From JBMDXB01 sp048594975 (GTDB lineage Bacteria > Acidobacteriota > Vicinamibacteria > Vicinamibacterales > 2-12-FULL-66-21), in NCBI GenBank assembly GCA_048594975.1, contig JBMDXQ010000082.1:21892-85891 (forward strand): DNA of 64,000 bases, in the 5' to 3' direction. A program made the position numbers and the translations under genes. Position 1 is the stretch's first letter; the number at the start of each line of letters is the position of its first letter. Below, piece after piece: positions 52,987 through 63,300 of this stretch. Below the pieces are notes generated by a model. It saw only the letters and a list, made by a program, of their open reading frames with translations, had not been told where the DNA came from and searched no databases.

Positions 52987-53232
52987 TCAGTCCTTCGTGG
53001 CAGGTGCGACCGTGCCCGTGGTGGTGCACAGCTCCGCGGCTGCGTCGCGGCATACGAGTTCCGGCGACGTGCCGCCGAGGGCGCGCGCGGCGACCGCGTC
53101 CTGCTGCACCTGCGGATCCGAACCGATGAGCAGGAGAACGAACCGCAGCAGCGCATCACTCGTGTCATCGGTCGCGAGCCTTCTGGTATGAGCTCCAGCG
53201 CTGCGCGAACTCGGGTGCGAGCTGGGCTTGTC
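52987..53232 (-). pseudogene. Decayed coding sequence upstream of the permease
   Basis: A minus-strand frame open for 82 codons with high GC at third positions but no usable start codon. It ends in TGA just before the permease ATG. Its C-terminal part reads ALLRFVLLLIGSDPQVQQDA, then ALGGTSPELVCRDAAAELC. I do not recognise the family. An ArsR-type regulator would be expected at this place, but the sequence does not show one. Confidence 0.3.
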
Positions 53233-53422
53233 TCAGGCCAGCGCAGACGACGGGCTTCGGGCGATGATGGATGGGGCCGTGGCAACGTTGCTCGATTCGG
53301 GCTTGCAGCCGCGGGAGGTCGTGGACCTGATCCCGGTGAAGCCGCTCGCCGAGGTCGAGCCGGCCGTCACTGCCGCCTATCACACCGCGCTGCCGGCGCT
53401 CTACGCCAAGATACGGCCCTGA
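53175..53422 (+). pseudogene. Frameshifted C-terminal fragment of an oxidoreductase-like protein
   Basis: One plus frame reads SRAFWYELQRC (to about 53204). After a frameshift, another continues RELGCELGLSQASADDGLRA, then MMDGAVATLLDSGLQPREVV and a P-x-K-P-L / ALPALYAKIRP end, stopping at 53422. Together they look like the helical C-terminal domain of a protein similar to pyrroline-5-carboxylate-reductase-like NAD(P) oxidoreductases, without its Rossmann domain. Family assignment is tentative; truncation is evident from the missing N-terminus. Confidence 0.4.
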
Positions 53423-53553
53423 TACCGACCTTCGGCGGCGGAGGCGCTGGGCAGCGGGAAGAGCCACGTTCAATCCCCGCGAATCACCTGTTGGAGTTGT
53501 TCGATCCGTTTGCCTCTTCAACCGACTCGGCGCAGAATCCTCACGGGCACATC

Positions 53554-55800
53554 ATGCGACCACTACTCCTGACGGTGCTGCTGGCTGCGACGGCGTTCGG
53601 CGCGCCCGCATCCGGACGAGGGGTGCGTCCGGAAGTCGACAACGTCGCGACCTTCGCGCGTCTCTATGGCGTCGTGCGGTACTTCTATCCGAGTGACGCT
53701 GCGGCCGGTCTCGACTGGGATCGCTTCGCCGTCCTCGGCGTGCAGCGCGTGCGCGCGGCTCCCGATGCCAGGAGACTGGCGGCCACGCTCGACGCGCTCT
53801 TCAGTCCGCTGGGCCCGGGCATCGAGATCGCCGAGATTTTGCCTGCCCGTCCCGCTGCGGGACCCGCTGACAGCTCGCTCATCGCCTGGCGCTATCTCGG
53901 CGCGGGGATGGCACCGGCGAGTAGCTTCGGCCCGTACCGTGGCAAGCGGACGAATCGGCCTCTCGTGATGAGCACGAACGACTTCGTCTCGCTCATGCAG
54001 ACGATTCCCGCTCTCTCCCTGCGCGGAAAAACGATCCGTCTGCGCGCGCGCGTGCGCGCGACGCCGCACGACGCGACAGGCTCGTCGGCGCTGTGGTTGC
54101 GGGTCGATCGTCCAGGAGGAGCAACAGGGTTCTTCGACAACATGAGCGATCGTCCCATCCGTGCCTCGGAGTGGCGGGAATACGCAATCGAGGGAACGGT
54201 GGCGGACGACGCGGCGAACGTGGCGTTTGGAGCGATGGCGACCGGCGGCATCACGGCCGATTTCGATGCGGTCGATCTGAGCGTGCGCGATGCCGCCGGC
54301 GCATGGACGTCAGTCCCGCTCAGGGACCCCGGGTTCGAAGCCGCTGCGAACAGCGAACCTGCAGGGTGGAACCGGGTGGGCACGTCGAAGACTGCGGAGG
54401 TCACCCGGCCGAGCGGCCCGTCGCCAGAGGGAAGCCGGTTCCTGCGCCTATCGTCTCCGGCCTCTCCCGTTTCGAACGCCGAACTGTTCGAGAGCGTGCC
54501 CACACGAGGCGCACATGCCACCGTCGACCTCGGCTCCGGATTGCGGGCGCGAGTACCGCTGGCGTTGTCTGAGGCGGAAGCCGGGTCGTCCGCGCAGGAC
54601 TCGAGCGAGCTGGGCGGGCTCCGTGCAGCGCTCGACCTCGTCGCGCCCGGCGGGGACCCGTCGGACAGAGACACGCAACTGGCAGATGTGGTCGTCGCGT
54701 GGAATGTCTTCCGGCATTTCTACCCGTATTGGGCCGAGGCCGGTGTCGACTGGGACGCACGGCTCCCGTCTCAGCTCGAGCGCGCCTACGCGGCGAACAC
54801 CCGCAAGGCCCGCGGCGATGCGCTCCGTCACCTGGTGGCTGATGCGCGGGATGGGCACGGGCGTGTGGTCGACCCGCAACCAGGACAGCGGGCCCGGCTC
54901 CCGATTCAGCTCGGACTCCTCGACGACCGGCTCGTGGTGACCGCAAGTAGGATTCCTGCGGACGTCCCCGTCGCCGCCGTCGTGTCTACGATCGATGGGA
55001 CACCCGCGGCGGAACGAATGGCGGATGCGATGCGGCTCGCATCCGGATCGACGCAGTGGAAACGAGCGCGCGCGCTCCAGGACATCACCACGTGCGAGAG
55101 GGGAGCGGTCATCACCCTCGTGGTCGACAGCGGCGCCGGACCGCGTCCGGCCAGACTGCCATGCACGGAGACGCGACCGCCCGCCGAAAAGCGCCCGGCA
55201 GCCATTGCCGAGCTGGCCTCCGGCGTCTGGTACGTGGACTTGACTCGGGCGCCAATGACCCAGATCACCGCGGTCCTCGAGATGCTCTCGGGCGCAGCGG
55301 GCGTGGTGTTCGACCTACGAGGCTATCCGACCGACGCCGGTGCACGAATCCTCGCGCACTTGATCGATGCGCCCGAAAGTGACCGCTGGATGCATGTGGC
55401 GAAGATCGTCGGGCCGTTTGGTGAAAACGCGGGCTGGGAGAGCTTCGGGTGGAATCTGAAGCCGGCCACGCCGCATCTTGCAGGAAAGGTCGTGTTCCTG
55501 ACGGATGGACGCGCGATCAGCTACGCCGAGTCCGTCATGGGCTATGTTGCGGATCGAAAGCTCGGCACGATCGTCGGCAGCACCACCGCCGGGACGAACG
55601 GCAACGTCGCCACGTTCCATGTCCCGGGTGGCTCCACCGTCGCCTTCACGGGCATGCGCGTCACGCGCCACGACGGGCGGGGACCCCATCATCTCATCGG
55701 GGTCGTGCCCGATATCCTCATGGCGCCGACGCTCGCCGCGCTCAGGGATGGACGCGACGAGCTGCTGGAGCGGGCGCTCGCGCTGATTGGCGGAAAGTGA
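53554..55800 (+). CDS. Exported S41-family peptidase
   Basis: A 748-residue secreted protease. A signal peptide (about 1-20) precedes a first helical domain (FARLYGVVRYFYPSDAAAGLDWDRF), a beta-sandwich like a carbohydrate-binding module (about 145-250), and a repeat of the helical domain (WNVFRHFYPYWAEAGVDWDARL). The S41 catalytic domain follows, with His in ARDGHGRV, GVVFDLRGYPT, nucleophile Ser656 in DGRAISYAES, and GSTTAGTNG. The His plus the GTNG loop favour the tricorn/IRBP-like branch over the Ser-Lys tail-specific proteases. ATG 53554 is at the signal peptide; the long upstream frame is not coding. Confidence 0.9.
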   Translation: MRPLLLTVLLAATAFGAPASGRGVRPEVDNVATFARLYGVVRYFYPSDAAAGLDWDRFAVLGVQRVRAAPDARRLAATLDALFSPLGPGIEIAEILPARPAAGPADSSLIAWRYLGAGMAPASSFGPYRGKRTNRPLVMSTNDFVSLMQTIPALSLRGKTIRLRARVRATPHDATGSSALWLRVDRPGGATGFFDNMSDRPIRASEWREYAIEGTVADDAANVAFGAMATGGITADFDAVDLSVRDAAGAWTSVPLRDPGFEAAANSEPAGWNRVGTSKTAEVTRPSGPSPEGSRFLRLSSPASPVSNAELFESVPTRGAHATVDLGSGLRARVPLALSEAEAGSSAQDSSELGGLRAALDLVAPGGDPSDRDTQLADVVVAWNVFRHFYPYWAEAGVDWDARLPSQLERAYAANTRKARGDALRHLVADARDGHGRVVDPQPGQRARLPIQLGLLDDRLVVTASRIPADVPVAAVVSTIDGTPAAERMADAMRLASGSTQWKRARALQDITTCERGAVITLVVDSGAGPRPARLPCTETRPPAEKRPAAIAELASGVWYVDLTRAPMTQITAVLEMLSGAAGVVFDLRGYPTDAGARILAHLIDAPESDRWMHVAKIVGPFGENAGWESFGWNLKPATPHLAGKVVFLTDGRAISYAESVMGYVADRKLGTIVGSTTAGTNGNVATFHVPGGSTVAFTGMRVTRHDGRGPHHLIGVVPDILMAPTLAALRDGRDELLERALALIGGK

Positions 55801-55965
55801 GCGGTCGCCAACGAATCTCTCCGAGGGACGGCCGCCGCGCGCGGCGAGGCGGCGGTCGATAGGGGTAAAGCGCGCCGCCGTGGTCAGGCTAGCGGTTCCT
55901 GCGCTCCTCGCATTGCTGCCATTCCATGTCTTCGTATTTGGCCCGCGACGGGTGCAACCCCATTT

Positions 55966-55982
55966 GGGCCGCGTCGCGGCCC
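55966..55982 (+). terminator. Terminator after the S41 peptidase
   Basis: A 7-bp stem (gggccgc / gcggccc) with a gtc loop followed by TTTAA, 166 bp past the stop codon, before a convergent gene. Confidence 0.6.
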
Positions 55983-56066
55983 TTTAAGGCCGACATTTGG
56001 ACGGAGGCGATAGGGATGTGGAACACGCCGGAGTGAGACGGGCGCGCGGATCACGCCCAGAATGCG

Positions 56067-57617
56067 CTACTCAGCCAATCGCGCATAGACGCGGCGTGCC
56101 GTTCGAAAGAGGTCGAGCAGCTCTTCTCGATGGCGCGGATCTCGGAAGCCTGTCTCCGCCGTGTAGAAGCGGATCTCCCGATCGATCCACTCCAGAAAGA
56201 ACTTGGCGTCCTCGACGGCCGGTGCCGGCCGCCCGACATCGACGTAGACGGGGCTGGTATGCGCGAACTGAATGGTGGCGAGCGCGGGCTCGAAGCACCG
56301 CGCCACCACCCAGCCGTCGTGAGTGAACGTGTGCTCGATGTCGGCGATCCAGCGTCCGTCGCTCTCGGGTTTCGTCACGCTGTGGACCACGCGACCGTCC
56401 GCGACAATCTCGAGGCGCTCGAGTGGACGCGGACTCAACGCTTCGACCCGGAGCCGCACCTTGCGGGGAGCCTCGCCTCGGAGTACCGATCCCGGCTCCT
56501 GCCCGTCCGCCGACAGGAACAACATCGGTCCGTTGGTCGCGAAGCTGCGGCCGGCCTTCAGGGATCGAAACCAGCTGGCGTACGAGAACGGTCCTGAAAC
56601 ATGCACGTAGACGCGGTTGTAGCCCAGGGGAGAGGCCTTCACACCCGAAGCACTCCCGGCGGAGACCGGGAACCTGAAGCCGCAGTTCAGGAGGCGGTAG
56701 TACACCTCCATGCTCCAGAGCGGCATTCCGCGCACGGTCTCGAACTCCTGTCTGAACTTCGGGATCATGCCCCATCGATCGGTTTCCAGCTCGACGTCGT
56801 GCCGGTTGAAATGGTTGTGGACGATACCGACGAAATCAATCAGGCCGAGTGCAGCCAATGCCGCGCCGTCGCGCCAGACGATCTTCTCCGCATCGATGTA
56901 GGCACCTTGCAGGCGGGCGCGCTCGCAGAAAACGGAGTTGGGGGGATAGAGCCGATACCCTTCGAACCGGATCGGCGAGCGGAGCCCGAGTAACGCCACC
57001 GCACCCGGTCCCGCCTCGAGCCGTTCGACTTCCTTGTCGAGCACGCTGTACTGGTGGCGATCGCCGACCTGGCGGAACGCGTTCGCGACGTCCGGTGGGT
57101 CGGCGACAGAGCGATCCTCCCAGATCCAATCCGTGATGGTCGGCGCCACGTTGAGATCGTCGGCCCGCAGCAGGATCGGCATCTCGTCAGCTCTTCGGTG
57201 ATTGTGAAGATCTCCCGAGTACCAGCCGCGCCGGTTCATGTCGATCCAGCGCTCCAGCCAGATCGTCTGGCGCGCCGCCGGACCAGACCGAATCGCGAGC
57301 TCTCTCGACGCGGCAAGGTACTCCGCACCACGCTCGACCATCAGCCGATAGTCGCCGGGCGGCAGCACGAGCTCTAAGCTACCGGTCGCGACAAAATGGT
57401 GTTCACCCCCTTTGTCATAGCGGATCACGCCGGCCGGCGTGCGCGGGCCTCCCAAGCGGTCCGTGAGGTACAGGCGCGCTGCAACGAGCCTGCCCGTCGC
57501 GCGATCGCGCGTTTCGACTCGCACCCGGCCGACATCCTGGGCCGAGGACGGCAGCCATGCGGCCCAGAAGGCACCGGCGGCGAGCAGGGGCAGGTTCACG
57601 AACCGCCTCAGGATCAC
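56067..57617 (-). CDS. Exported CehA/McbA-family metallohydrolase
   Basis: A 516-residue protein with a signal peptide (about 1-27), a beta-domain (about 28-125) and a PHP-type metallohydrolase domain with GWYSGDLHNHRRADEM (metal-binding His residues), FVGIVHNHFNRH, and GRSFATNGPMLFL near the end. The C-terminal beta-domain is followed by a helix (VEDAKFFLEWIDREI). Named family members hydrolyse carbamates, but most are uncharacterised and lie in sugar-use regions. It diverges from the Tat-exported glycoside hydrolase gene at 57820. Confidence 0.88.
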   Translation of the reverse strand: MILRRFVNLPLLAAGAFWAAWLPSSAQDVGRVRVETRDRATGRLVAARLYLTDRLGGPRTPAGVIRYDKGGEHHFVATGSLELVLPPGDYRLMVERGAEYLAASRELAIRSGPAARQTIWLERWIDMNRRGWYSGDLHNHRRADEMPILLRADDLNVAPTITDWIWEDRSVADPPDVANAFRQVGDRHQYSVLDKEVERLEAGPGAVALLGLRSPIRFEGYRLYPPNSVFCERARLQGAYIDAEKIVWRDGAALAALGLIDFVGIVHNHFNRHDVELETDRWGMIPKFRQEFETVRGMPLWSMEVYYRLLNCGFRFPVSAGSASGVKASPLGYNRVYVHVSGPFSYASWFRSLKAGRSFATNGPMLFLSADGQEPGSVLRGEAPRKVRLRVEALSPRPLERLEIVADGRVVHSVTKPESDGRWIADIEHTFTHDGWVVARCFEPALATIQFAHTSPVYVDVGRPAPAVEDAKFFLEWIDREIRFYTAETGFRDPRHREELLDLFRTARRVYARLAE

Positions 57618-57819
57618 AGCACGAACGATACCGCGTTAGCGCCCGCGTGGCTATTCGTGTCCGCCGAGCGGATCCAGATTCGTGCCGCTTCGACAAAGCA
57701 GATCTGATACTCGCCAGGGCACGCCGGCACGAGCGCGACCAACATGCGCTATCCTGACGCGCGACCGGCCGCACCCCCAACCGGCCGAGCGGTCGACGTG
57801 ATACTGGCAACGGAAGCCG

Positions 57820-59958
57820 ATGCATCTCACCCGCAGAAGTTTCGTCGCTCTGGCCGGCGCCACCGCGCTCGGCCTTTCCGTCTCCCCGGCACCCGTCGCT
57901 CAGGCCGCTGTCGTGCCCTGGCATCAGCGCGTGCGGCGCGTCGGCCAGGTGAACTTCAGCGAACGGGATCCCCTGGACGCGAACGTCGAGGCATGGGCTG
58001 ATTACTGGGCCTCCGCCAAAGTCGACGCCGTCCTGCTGAACGTCACCGGGATGATTGCCTTCTATCCTTCGAAGGTTCCGTTCCACCGTCACAGCCGGTT
58101 TCTGAAGGGGCGCGATTTCTTCGGGGAATGCTGCAGGGCGGCGAAAGCGAGAGGCATCCGGGTGATCGGCCGCCTCTCCCCTGACCTGCAGTGGGAAGAC
58201 GTCCTTCCGAAGAAACCGGGGTGGTTCATGCGGGATCGCGAGGGTAATCCGACGCCTGTGTTCAGTCAGGCGCCCGGGCTGTACCAGACGTGCGTCTTTA
58301 CTTCGTACTTCGCTGAGTACACCCCGGCGGTGATGCGCGAGGTGAACGACCGCTATGACATAGACGCTCTGTATGCCAACGGCTGGCCCAACTTCCGCGT
58401 GCCGAGCTGCTGGTGCAGCGCCTGCCGCAGGATCGCCGAGCCCGACACCACGGAGTATCACCGGGCCTACATGGACCGATGCGTGGAGATCTGGAACCTG
58501 TACGACCGCATTGCCAAGGAGAAGAGCCCGGACAACCTGTTCTTCGGCAATCTCGGCGGGGGCGTCCGCTCAGGTCTTGATCTCAAGCGGCTCGGCGAGC
58601 ACGCCTGGTGGTTCAACGCCGATAACCAGGGACGCACCGGAGCGACTCCGGCCTGGGGCGCCGCGCAACAGGGGCGCGTGGCACAAGCCGTCATGAAGGG
58701 CCGCACCGTCACCAACGTGACGGGAGCCTGGTCCACCGGCAGTCCGATGTGGCGCAACGCGCACAAGAGCCCGGCCGAAGCGGAATCCTGGATGGCCCAG
58801 ACTGTCGCCAGCGGGATGGTGATCTGGTATCACTGGCTGGGCGCGCAGACCGGACTTGGCGAAGACCGTCGCTGGCAGGAGACGGGCCGCCGGTTCCTGA
58901 ACTGGCATGCGCGGCACGACCGGCACTTCGTCAACAAACAATCCATCGCGAACCTGGGCATCGTTCTCGGCCAGCGGACGCAAACGTTCTACAAGCCGCC
59001 GGCTCCGGGCGACGCCGCCGAGTGTGTGGAGGGCTTCTACTACGCGCTGATCGAGAACCGCACGCCGTTCGACTTCGTGCACGAGGATGACCTCTCGCCG
59101 GACACGCTGCGCAAGTACTCGGCGCTGATCCTCCCGAACGTCGCGTTCTTGAGCGATGCCCAGTGCCGCCAGCTGGAGGCCTTTGTGCGGTCCGGCGGAT
59201 CGCTGCTGGCCACGTTCGAGACGGGACTCTACGACGAGCGGGGCCGTCCGCGGCCCGATTTCGGCCTCGGGAAACTCTTCGGGATCCAGAAGATGGGTGG
59301 GCCGACGGGCGCCCGGGGCTTCATGAACTCCTCCTACTTCCGCATCGAGCAGCCGCACGAGATCGTGCGCGGCTTCGAGGACACGAACTGGATTCCGGGC
59401 TCTGAGTGGCGTGTGCCGACGCGAGCCGAAGGCAAACACGCGATGACTGTGGTGCCGCCATTCACGGCCTACCCGACGGAAGCCACTCACACGGACGTCG
59501 CACGCACGGACGAACCCGCGATCGTGCTGCGCGAGCAGGGCCAATCGCGCCTGGTGTACCTGCCGGGCGACATCGGTCGCACGGCCTGGCGCTCCGGCCA
59601 TCCCGATGTCACCCGTCTCATACAGAACTCGGTGAACTGGATGATGCGCGGCCGCCGGCCCTTCCGCGTCGAAGGCGACGGCGTCGTGGAAGTATTCGCC
59701 TGGGAAACCGAACCCGGCTTCGCCCTCCACGTGCTGAACTACAACAACCCGAATCTGCATCGAGGGTCGATCCGGCGTCACTATCCCATCGGTCCACAGA
59801 AGGTCCGATGGCAGCTGCCCCGGCCGGTGGCCATCCGGAATGCCAGCTTGTTACGGGCGGAAACCATGTTGCCGGTCCAGCAGCACGATGACGTGGTGGA
59901 GTTCACGATCCCGCGCGTGGTGGACTTCGAGGTGGCGGCCTTGGAGGTGGCGGGTTAG
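57820..59958 (+). CDS. Tat-exported glycoside-hydrolase-like protein
   Basis: A 712-residue protein with a twin-arginine signal (LTRRSFVALAGATALGLSV). A TIM-barrel of the hypothetical glycosyl hydrolase 6 / alpha-amylase-like kind follows (about 45-380: DYWASAKVDAVLLNVTG, CCRAAKARGIRVIGRLSPD, YDIDALYANGW, VPSCWCSACRR). A beta-galactosidase-trimerisation-like Rossmann domain (about 385-610: RKYSALILPNVAFLSDAQCRQLEAFVRSGGSLLATFETGLYD) and a C-terminal beta domain complete it. It probably acts on an oligosaccharide in the periplasm. The substrate is unknown. Confidence 0.85.
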   Translation: MHLTRRSFVALAGATALGLSVSPAPVAQAAVVPWHQRVRRVGQVNFSERDPLDANVEAWADYWASAKVDAVLLNVTGMIAFYPSKVPFHRHSRFLKGRDFFGECCRAAKARGIRVIGRLSPDLQWEDVLPKKPGWFMRDREGNPTPVFSQAPGLYQTCVFTSYFAEYTPAVMREVNDRYDIDALYANGWPNFRVPSCWCSACRRIAEPDTTEYHRAYMDRCVEIWNLYDRIAKEKSPDNLFFGNLGGGVRSGLDLKRLGEHAWWFNADNQGRTGATPAWGAAQQGRVAQAVMKGRTVTNVTGAWSTGSPMWRNAHKSPAEAESWMAQTVASGMVIWYHWLGAQTGLGEDRRWQETGRRFLNWHARHDRHFVNKQSIANLGIVLGQRTQTFYKPPAPGDAAECVEGFYYALIENRTPFDFVHEDDLSPDTLRKYSALILPNVAFLSDAQCRQLEAFVRSGGSLLATFETGLYDERGRPRPDFGLGKLFGIQKMGGPTGARGFMNSSYFRIEQPHEIVRGFEDTNWIPGSEWRVPTRAEGKHAMTVVPPFTAYPTEATHTDVARTDEPAIVLREQGQSRLVYLPGDIGRTAWRSGHPDVTRLIQNSVNWMMRGRRPFRVEGDGVVEVFAWETEPGFALHVLNYNNPNLHRGSIRRHYPIGPQKVRWQLPRPVAIRNASLLRAETMLPVQQHDDVVEFTIPRVVDFEVAALEVAG

Positions 59959-60042
59959 CCACGAGGCCCTCGTCGATCGCCCGGTTCAGGTTTGCGAGAC
60001 ATCGAGTCCGAATACGCTGCGGTGGGAAGGTCGAATGCGGGC

Positions 60043-60259
60043 ATGTACACCAGCACACGTGCGCTGCCGGTCCTCGCCTCGGTGCTCGCGGTCATCGTCT
60101 GCACCGGGACCGTATCCGCGCAAACGGCGGACGAAGTGGTCGAAAGCACCTCTCGGCCGTTGGCGGCCGCGAGGCGCTCGGAAAGCTCACGTCCCGCCAT
60201 GCGACGGGAACCGTCACCACAACGTGACGATCGATGACGCGATGTTCGCGAAGAAGTGA
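60043..60259 (+). pseudogene. Frameshifted, internally deleted exported protein gene
   Basis: ATG 60043 begins a normal signal peptide (RALPVLASVLAVIVCTGTVSAQ) followed by TADEVVE. One frame over, the sequence continues LSAVGGREALGKLTSRHATG. A third frame gives the end NVTIDDAMFAKK and a stop at 60259. These are the N-terminal and C-terminal pieces of one family of exported proteins with the pattern ADEVVEKHLxAxGGREAL near the start and an IDDAMFAKP-like end. The middle is deleted and at least two frame breaks are present. Confidence 0.75.
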
Positions 60260-60359
60260 TCGGGCGTGCGGTGCACTTCAGGAGAGCCGATTCGACGTGT
60301 GAAGAGTCGTCGTCGCATCAACGCTCCACGAAAACGCCTGCGGCCGACGGTGTGCGCCC

Positions 60360-63300
60360 TCAGTCCCGCAGTTCTACCCGCGCCCAAAGCTGGTTCACGT
60401 CGAGCGAGAGCGCGCTTTCGAACTCGGCCTTCGCCGCGGCGGCATCCCCGCGCGCCTTGTGAACCAGTCCACGCAGGTAGTGCAGTCTGGCCTGCCGGAC
60501 GTTCAGCGGCTCCCGTTCTCCAAACTTCGAGAAGAACTCCACCCCCGAGCCGGGTTCGACCGACGCGAACTCCATCAACCCGGAGAGAAGTCGCCCCGCC
60601 TGCTCGTTCTGCCCCAGCTTCTTCAACGCCATGGCTTCGTAGTAGCGCAGGTCGGACCAGGCCTCCTGCTGCTTGGCCTCTGCCGCCTTGCCATAGAACT
60701 GCTTCGCGGTGCCTGCATCCCCCATGGCTTCGTGCGCTGTCGCGATGAAATAGAAGATCGCGGGCATCCGCCCGCCGCGGTACGGCCAGGCGTTCTCCAG
60801 GTTCAGGGGGAACTCGAGGGCCTTCTGATAATCCTTCAGGGCTGCCTGATAGTCGCGCGCGCGAAAACGCTCCAGGCCCTTCAGCAGGTAGACGTCCTCG
60901 TACGCATCGCGCAGCCCGCGGCTGCCTTCCCAGACGTTGAAGTGGCGCTCGGCCAGCAATCGCGCGGCGTCGTCGTACCGGCCGGTCTGAACGTAGAGCA
61001 GGACGAGTCGCGAGATCGCATCGTCGCGCTTTTCGATGGTCGACCGGTTCTTTTCGAGCGTCGCGATCCTCGTGTCGTGAGCTGTTCCGGCTCGCTCGTA
61101 GAGCGCGTCCAGTTCGTAGAACAGCCGCGCGTCGGACGAATCGCACTCGACCGCCTTCTCCATGCTGGCGACCGACTTCGGAAGGTCGTGCTCCACCTGC
61201 TGATAGGCAATGGCCAGATTGCGGTGAACCGTGGCAAACCCCGCGTCCAGGGCGCGTGACTTCTCCCATTCCGTCAAGGCCGCGGCCGGCTGGTCGTCAA
61301 ACAACAGGTTGCCCAGGTAGTAGGGCGCGCGCGCGTCGGCCGGATTGATTCCTGCCGCGCGCTTCAACACGGCGATCGATTCCAGGCGGAAGGGGAACAC
61401 ATAGCGCGGGTTGGCCCTCGCGGCCTTTTGGAAGAACTCCAATTGCCTGGCGCGGTCTCCCTTCTCTCCCCAGAAATATCCGAGATAGTAGTCGACCATC
61501 GCCGTTCCGGCAGGCCGCTCGCCTCCGCCTTTCGGGAAAAGCGAGAGGATGGCGATCGCATCGTCCCAGAGCCCGGCGTGCGAATAGTCGACCGCGAGCT
61601 CGAGGAAGGAGTGGACGTCGGACCGCATCAGTGTCAGCAGTCTCTTCAACTGCGATTCGGCATTGGATTTCGCCACGGCCTTGTTCGCCAGGTAGCTCTC
61701 GTAGCCGGCCCAGAAGTCCAGGGGATCTGCCTTCAACACCGCCCGTGACAACTCCAGGGCCTCGGCAGCGCGTCCCGCACGCCGGAGCAGCGCGGCCTTG
61801 AGATCGGCAGTCTTCCCACTCCACGCGTTGGTGGCCAGCGCGCGGTTCACGTGATCGAGCGCTTCCGCCAGGCGCCCCTCGCGCGCGCTGATCTCCGCCA
61901 ACTGGTGATACGCGGGAGTATGAAAACCGTAGCTCCAGGTGGCTCGGTAAAGCGGTCCGACCGCCTCGCGGTGTCTCCCCTGGAATCGTAGGGCCAACCC
62001 CAGGTAGTACAGCGCTTCCCCGTCCCTCGGGCTGGTGAAGTTGTACGTCGGCCGCTTCAGAGCCGAGCGGAAGTTCCGTTCCGCGTCCTCGAACAGTCCG
62101 CGTTTCAGGTTCCGGATCCCGTAGGCCAGGTTGACGCGGGAGTCGTCCGCATCGCGCCGCAAGGCCTCCTCGTAGTAGGCGTCGGGCTCGAGGGCGGGGT
62201 TGAAGAACTGCTCCAGCCGCAGGCCCGCGTAATAGAGCTCCTCGACCGTCTGGATCTCCTTCGGCGGAGGCGGGGGCTCGACCGGATGCGGCATCGGCTC
62301 GATCTTCGGCGTCTTCTCCTGATAGGCGAGCAGCTCTCTCGAGTCACGATCGGTCAGTAACGTCCGGACGTCTTCGGCCCTGGTGCCGGCCGGCAACCGC
62401 ACTTCCGCCGAAAACGGCCGCGCAGGGCTGATGTCGATGGTCTTCGAATAGATGATGGAGTCGCCTGTTTTCAGAGAAAGGCTCGCATCCTTGTGCGCCG
62501 CGACGGTGTTGACCGCGATCCGTGCCACTCCGTTCGGCTGCAGCTCGAAATTCAAGGCTCCTTCGCTGTTCGCGTACTTCAGCCCTCCCAACTCGCGGAT
62601 CGGGAACCAGTAGAGCCGCACCTCCTTCGCTTCGAGCGGCTGCAGCCAGCTGTAATCCGGCTGGTTGTCGGAATAGGCGCCCGTCATCAGCTCCAGCTCC
62701 TGGCCGTCCTTTTCGGTGAGGATGTGGTCCCAGAGAACACCGCGCGGCCCGGCGCTCCATTCCCAGAACTTCTTCCCCGGCGCCACGTGGTGGTTGGCCA
62801 CGCTCACGGTTCCCGCTTGCTTTCCGTGATCGTAGCCGGCGAAGAAGTCCTCGTTGTAGTTCCAGGCGAACATCGAGGTCCACTCCGGGTGGTTCTTCCA
62901 CCAGCTCAAATCGACTCCAGCGGTGTAGTCGATCGCGTTGAACACTTCCTGTGAGACCGCCCAGCGCGCAAACTGGTTCTTACCGTGGTAGGTCACGTAC
63001 TGCGTATCGGGCGGGAAGAAGACCTGGTAGTTCTCGTTCGAGTGGGTGCCGGCGTTCGCGAAGAACAGGAAGCTCTGGATGAAGGGAGTCCGGTTGATCG
63101 GCTTCAGCCTCGCTTCCAGATAGGACCTCCCCGGATACAGGGTGAGCCCCACCACCCACCGCATCCGATGGCGGATTTCCATTTCGCCCACCCAGGCGGT
63201 GGCACTCCCGTCCGGGTGGTTCTCGATCGTGTAGTCGATCGGCATGAACACGGTCGGGCGGTGGTGATGCGGGAAGTTCCATTCGACCCCACCGGAGATC

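Noticed and set aside
52840..53553. N-terminal extension of the S41 peptidase frame back to 52840
   Set aside because: A signal peptide begins at ATG 53554, and the upstream part runs antisense to the permease and its decayed neighbour.
57780..57810. TGGCAACGGAAGCCGATGC upstream of the Tat-exported hydrolase as a sigma-54 promoter
   Set aside because: GG and GC are not ten bases apart, and no activator element is nearby.
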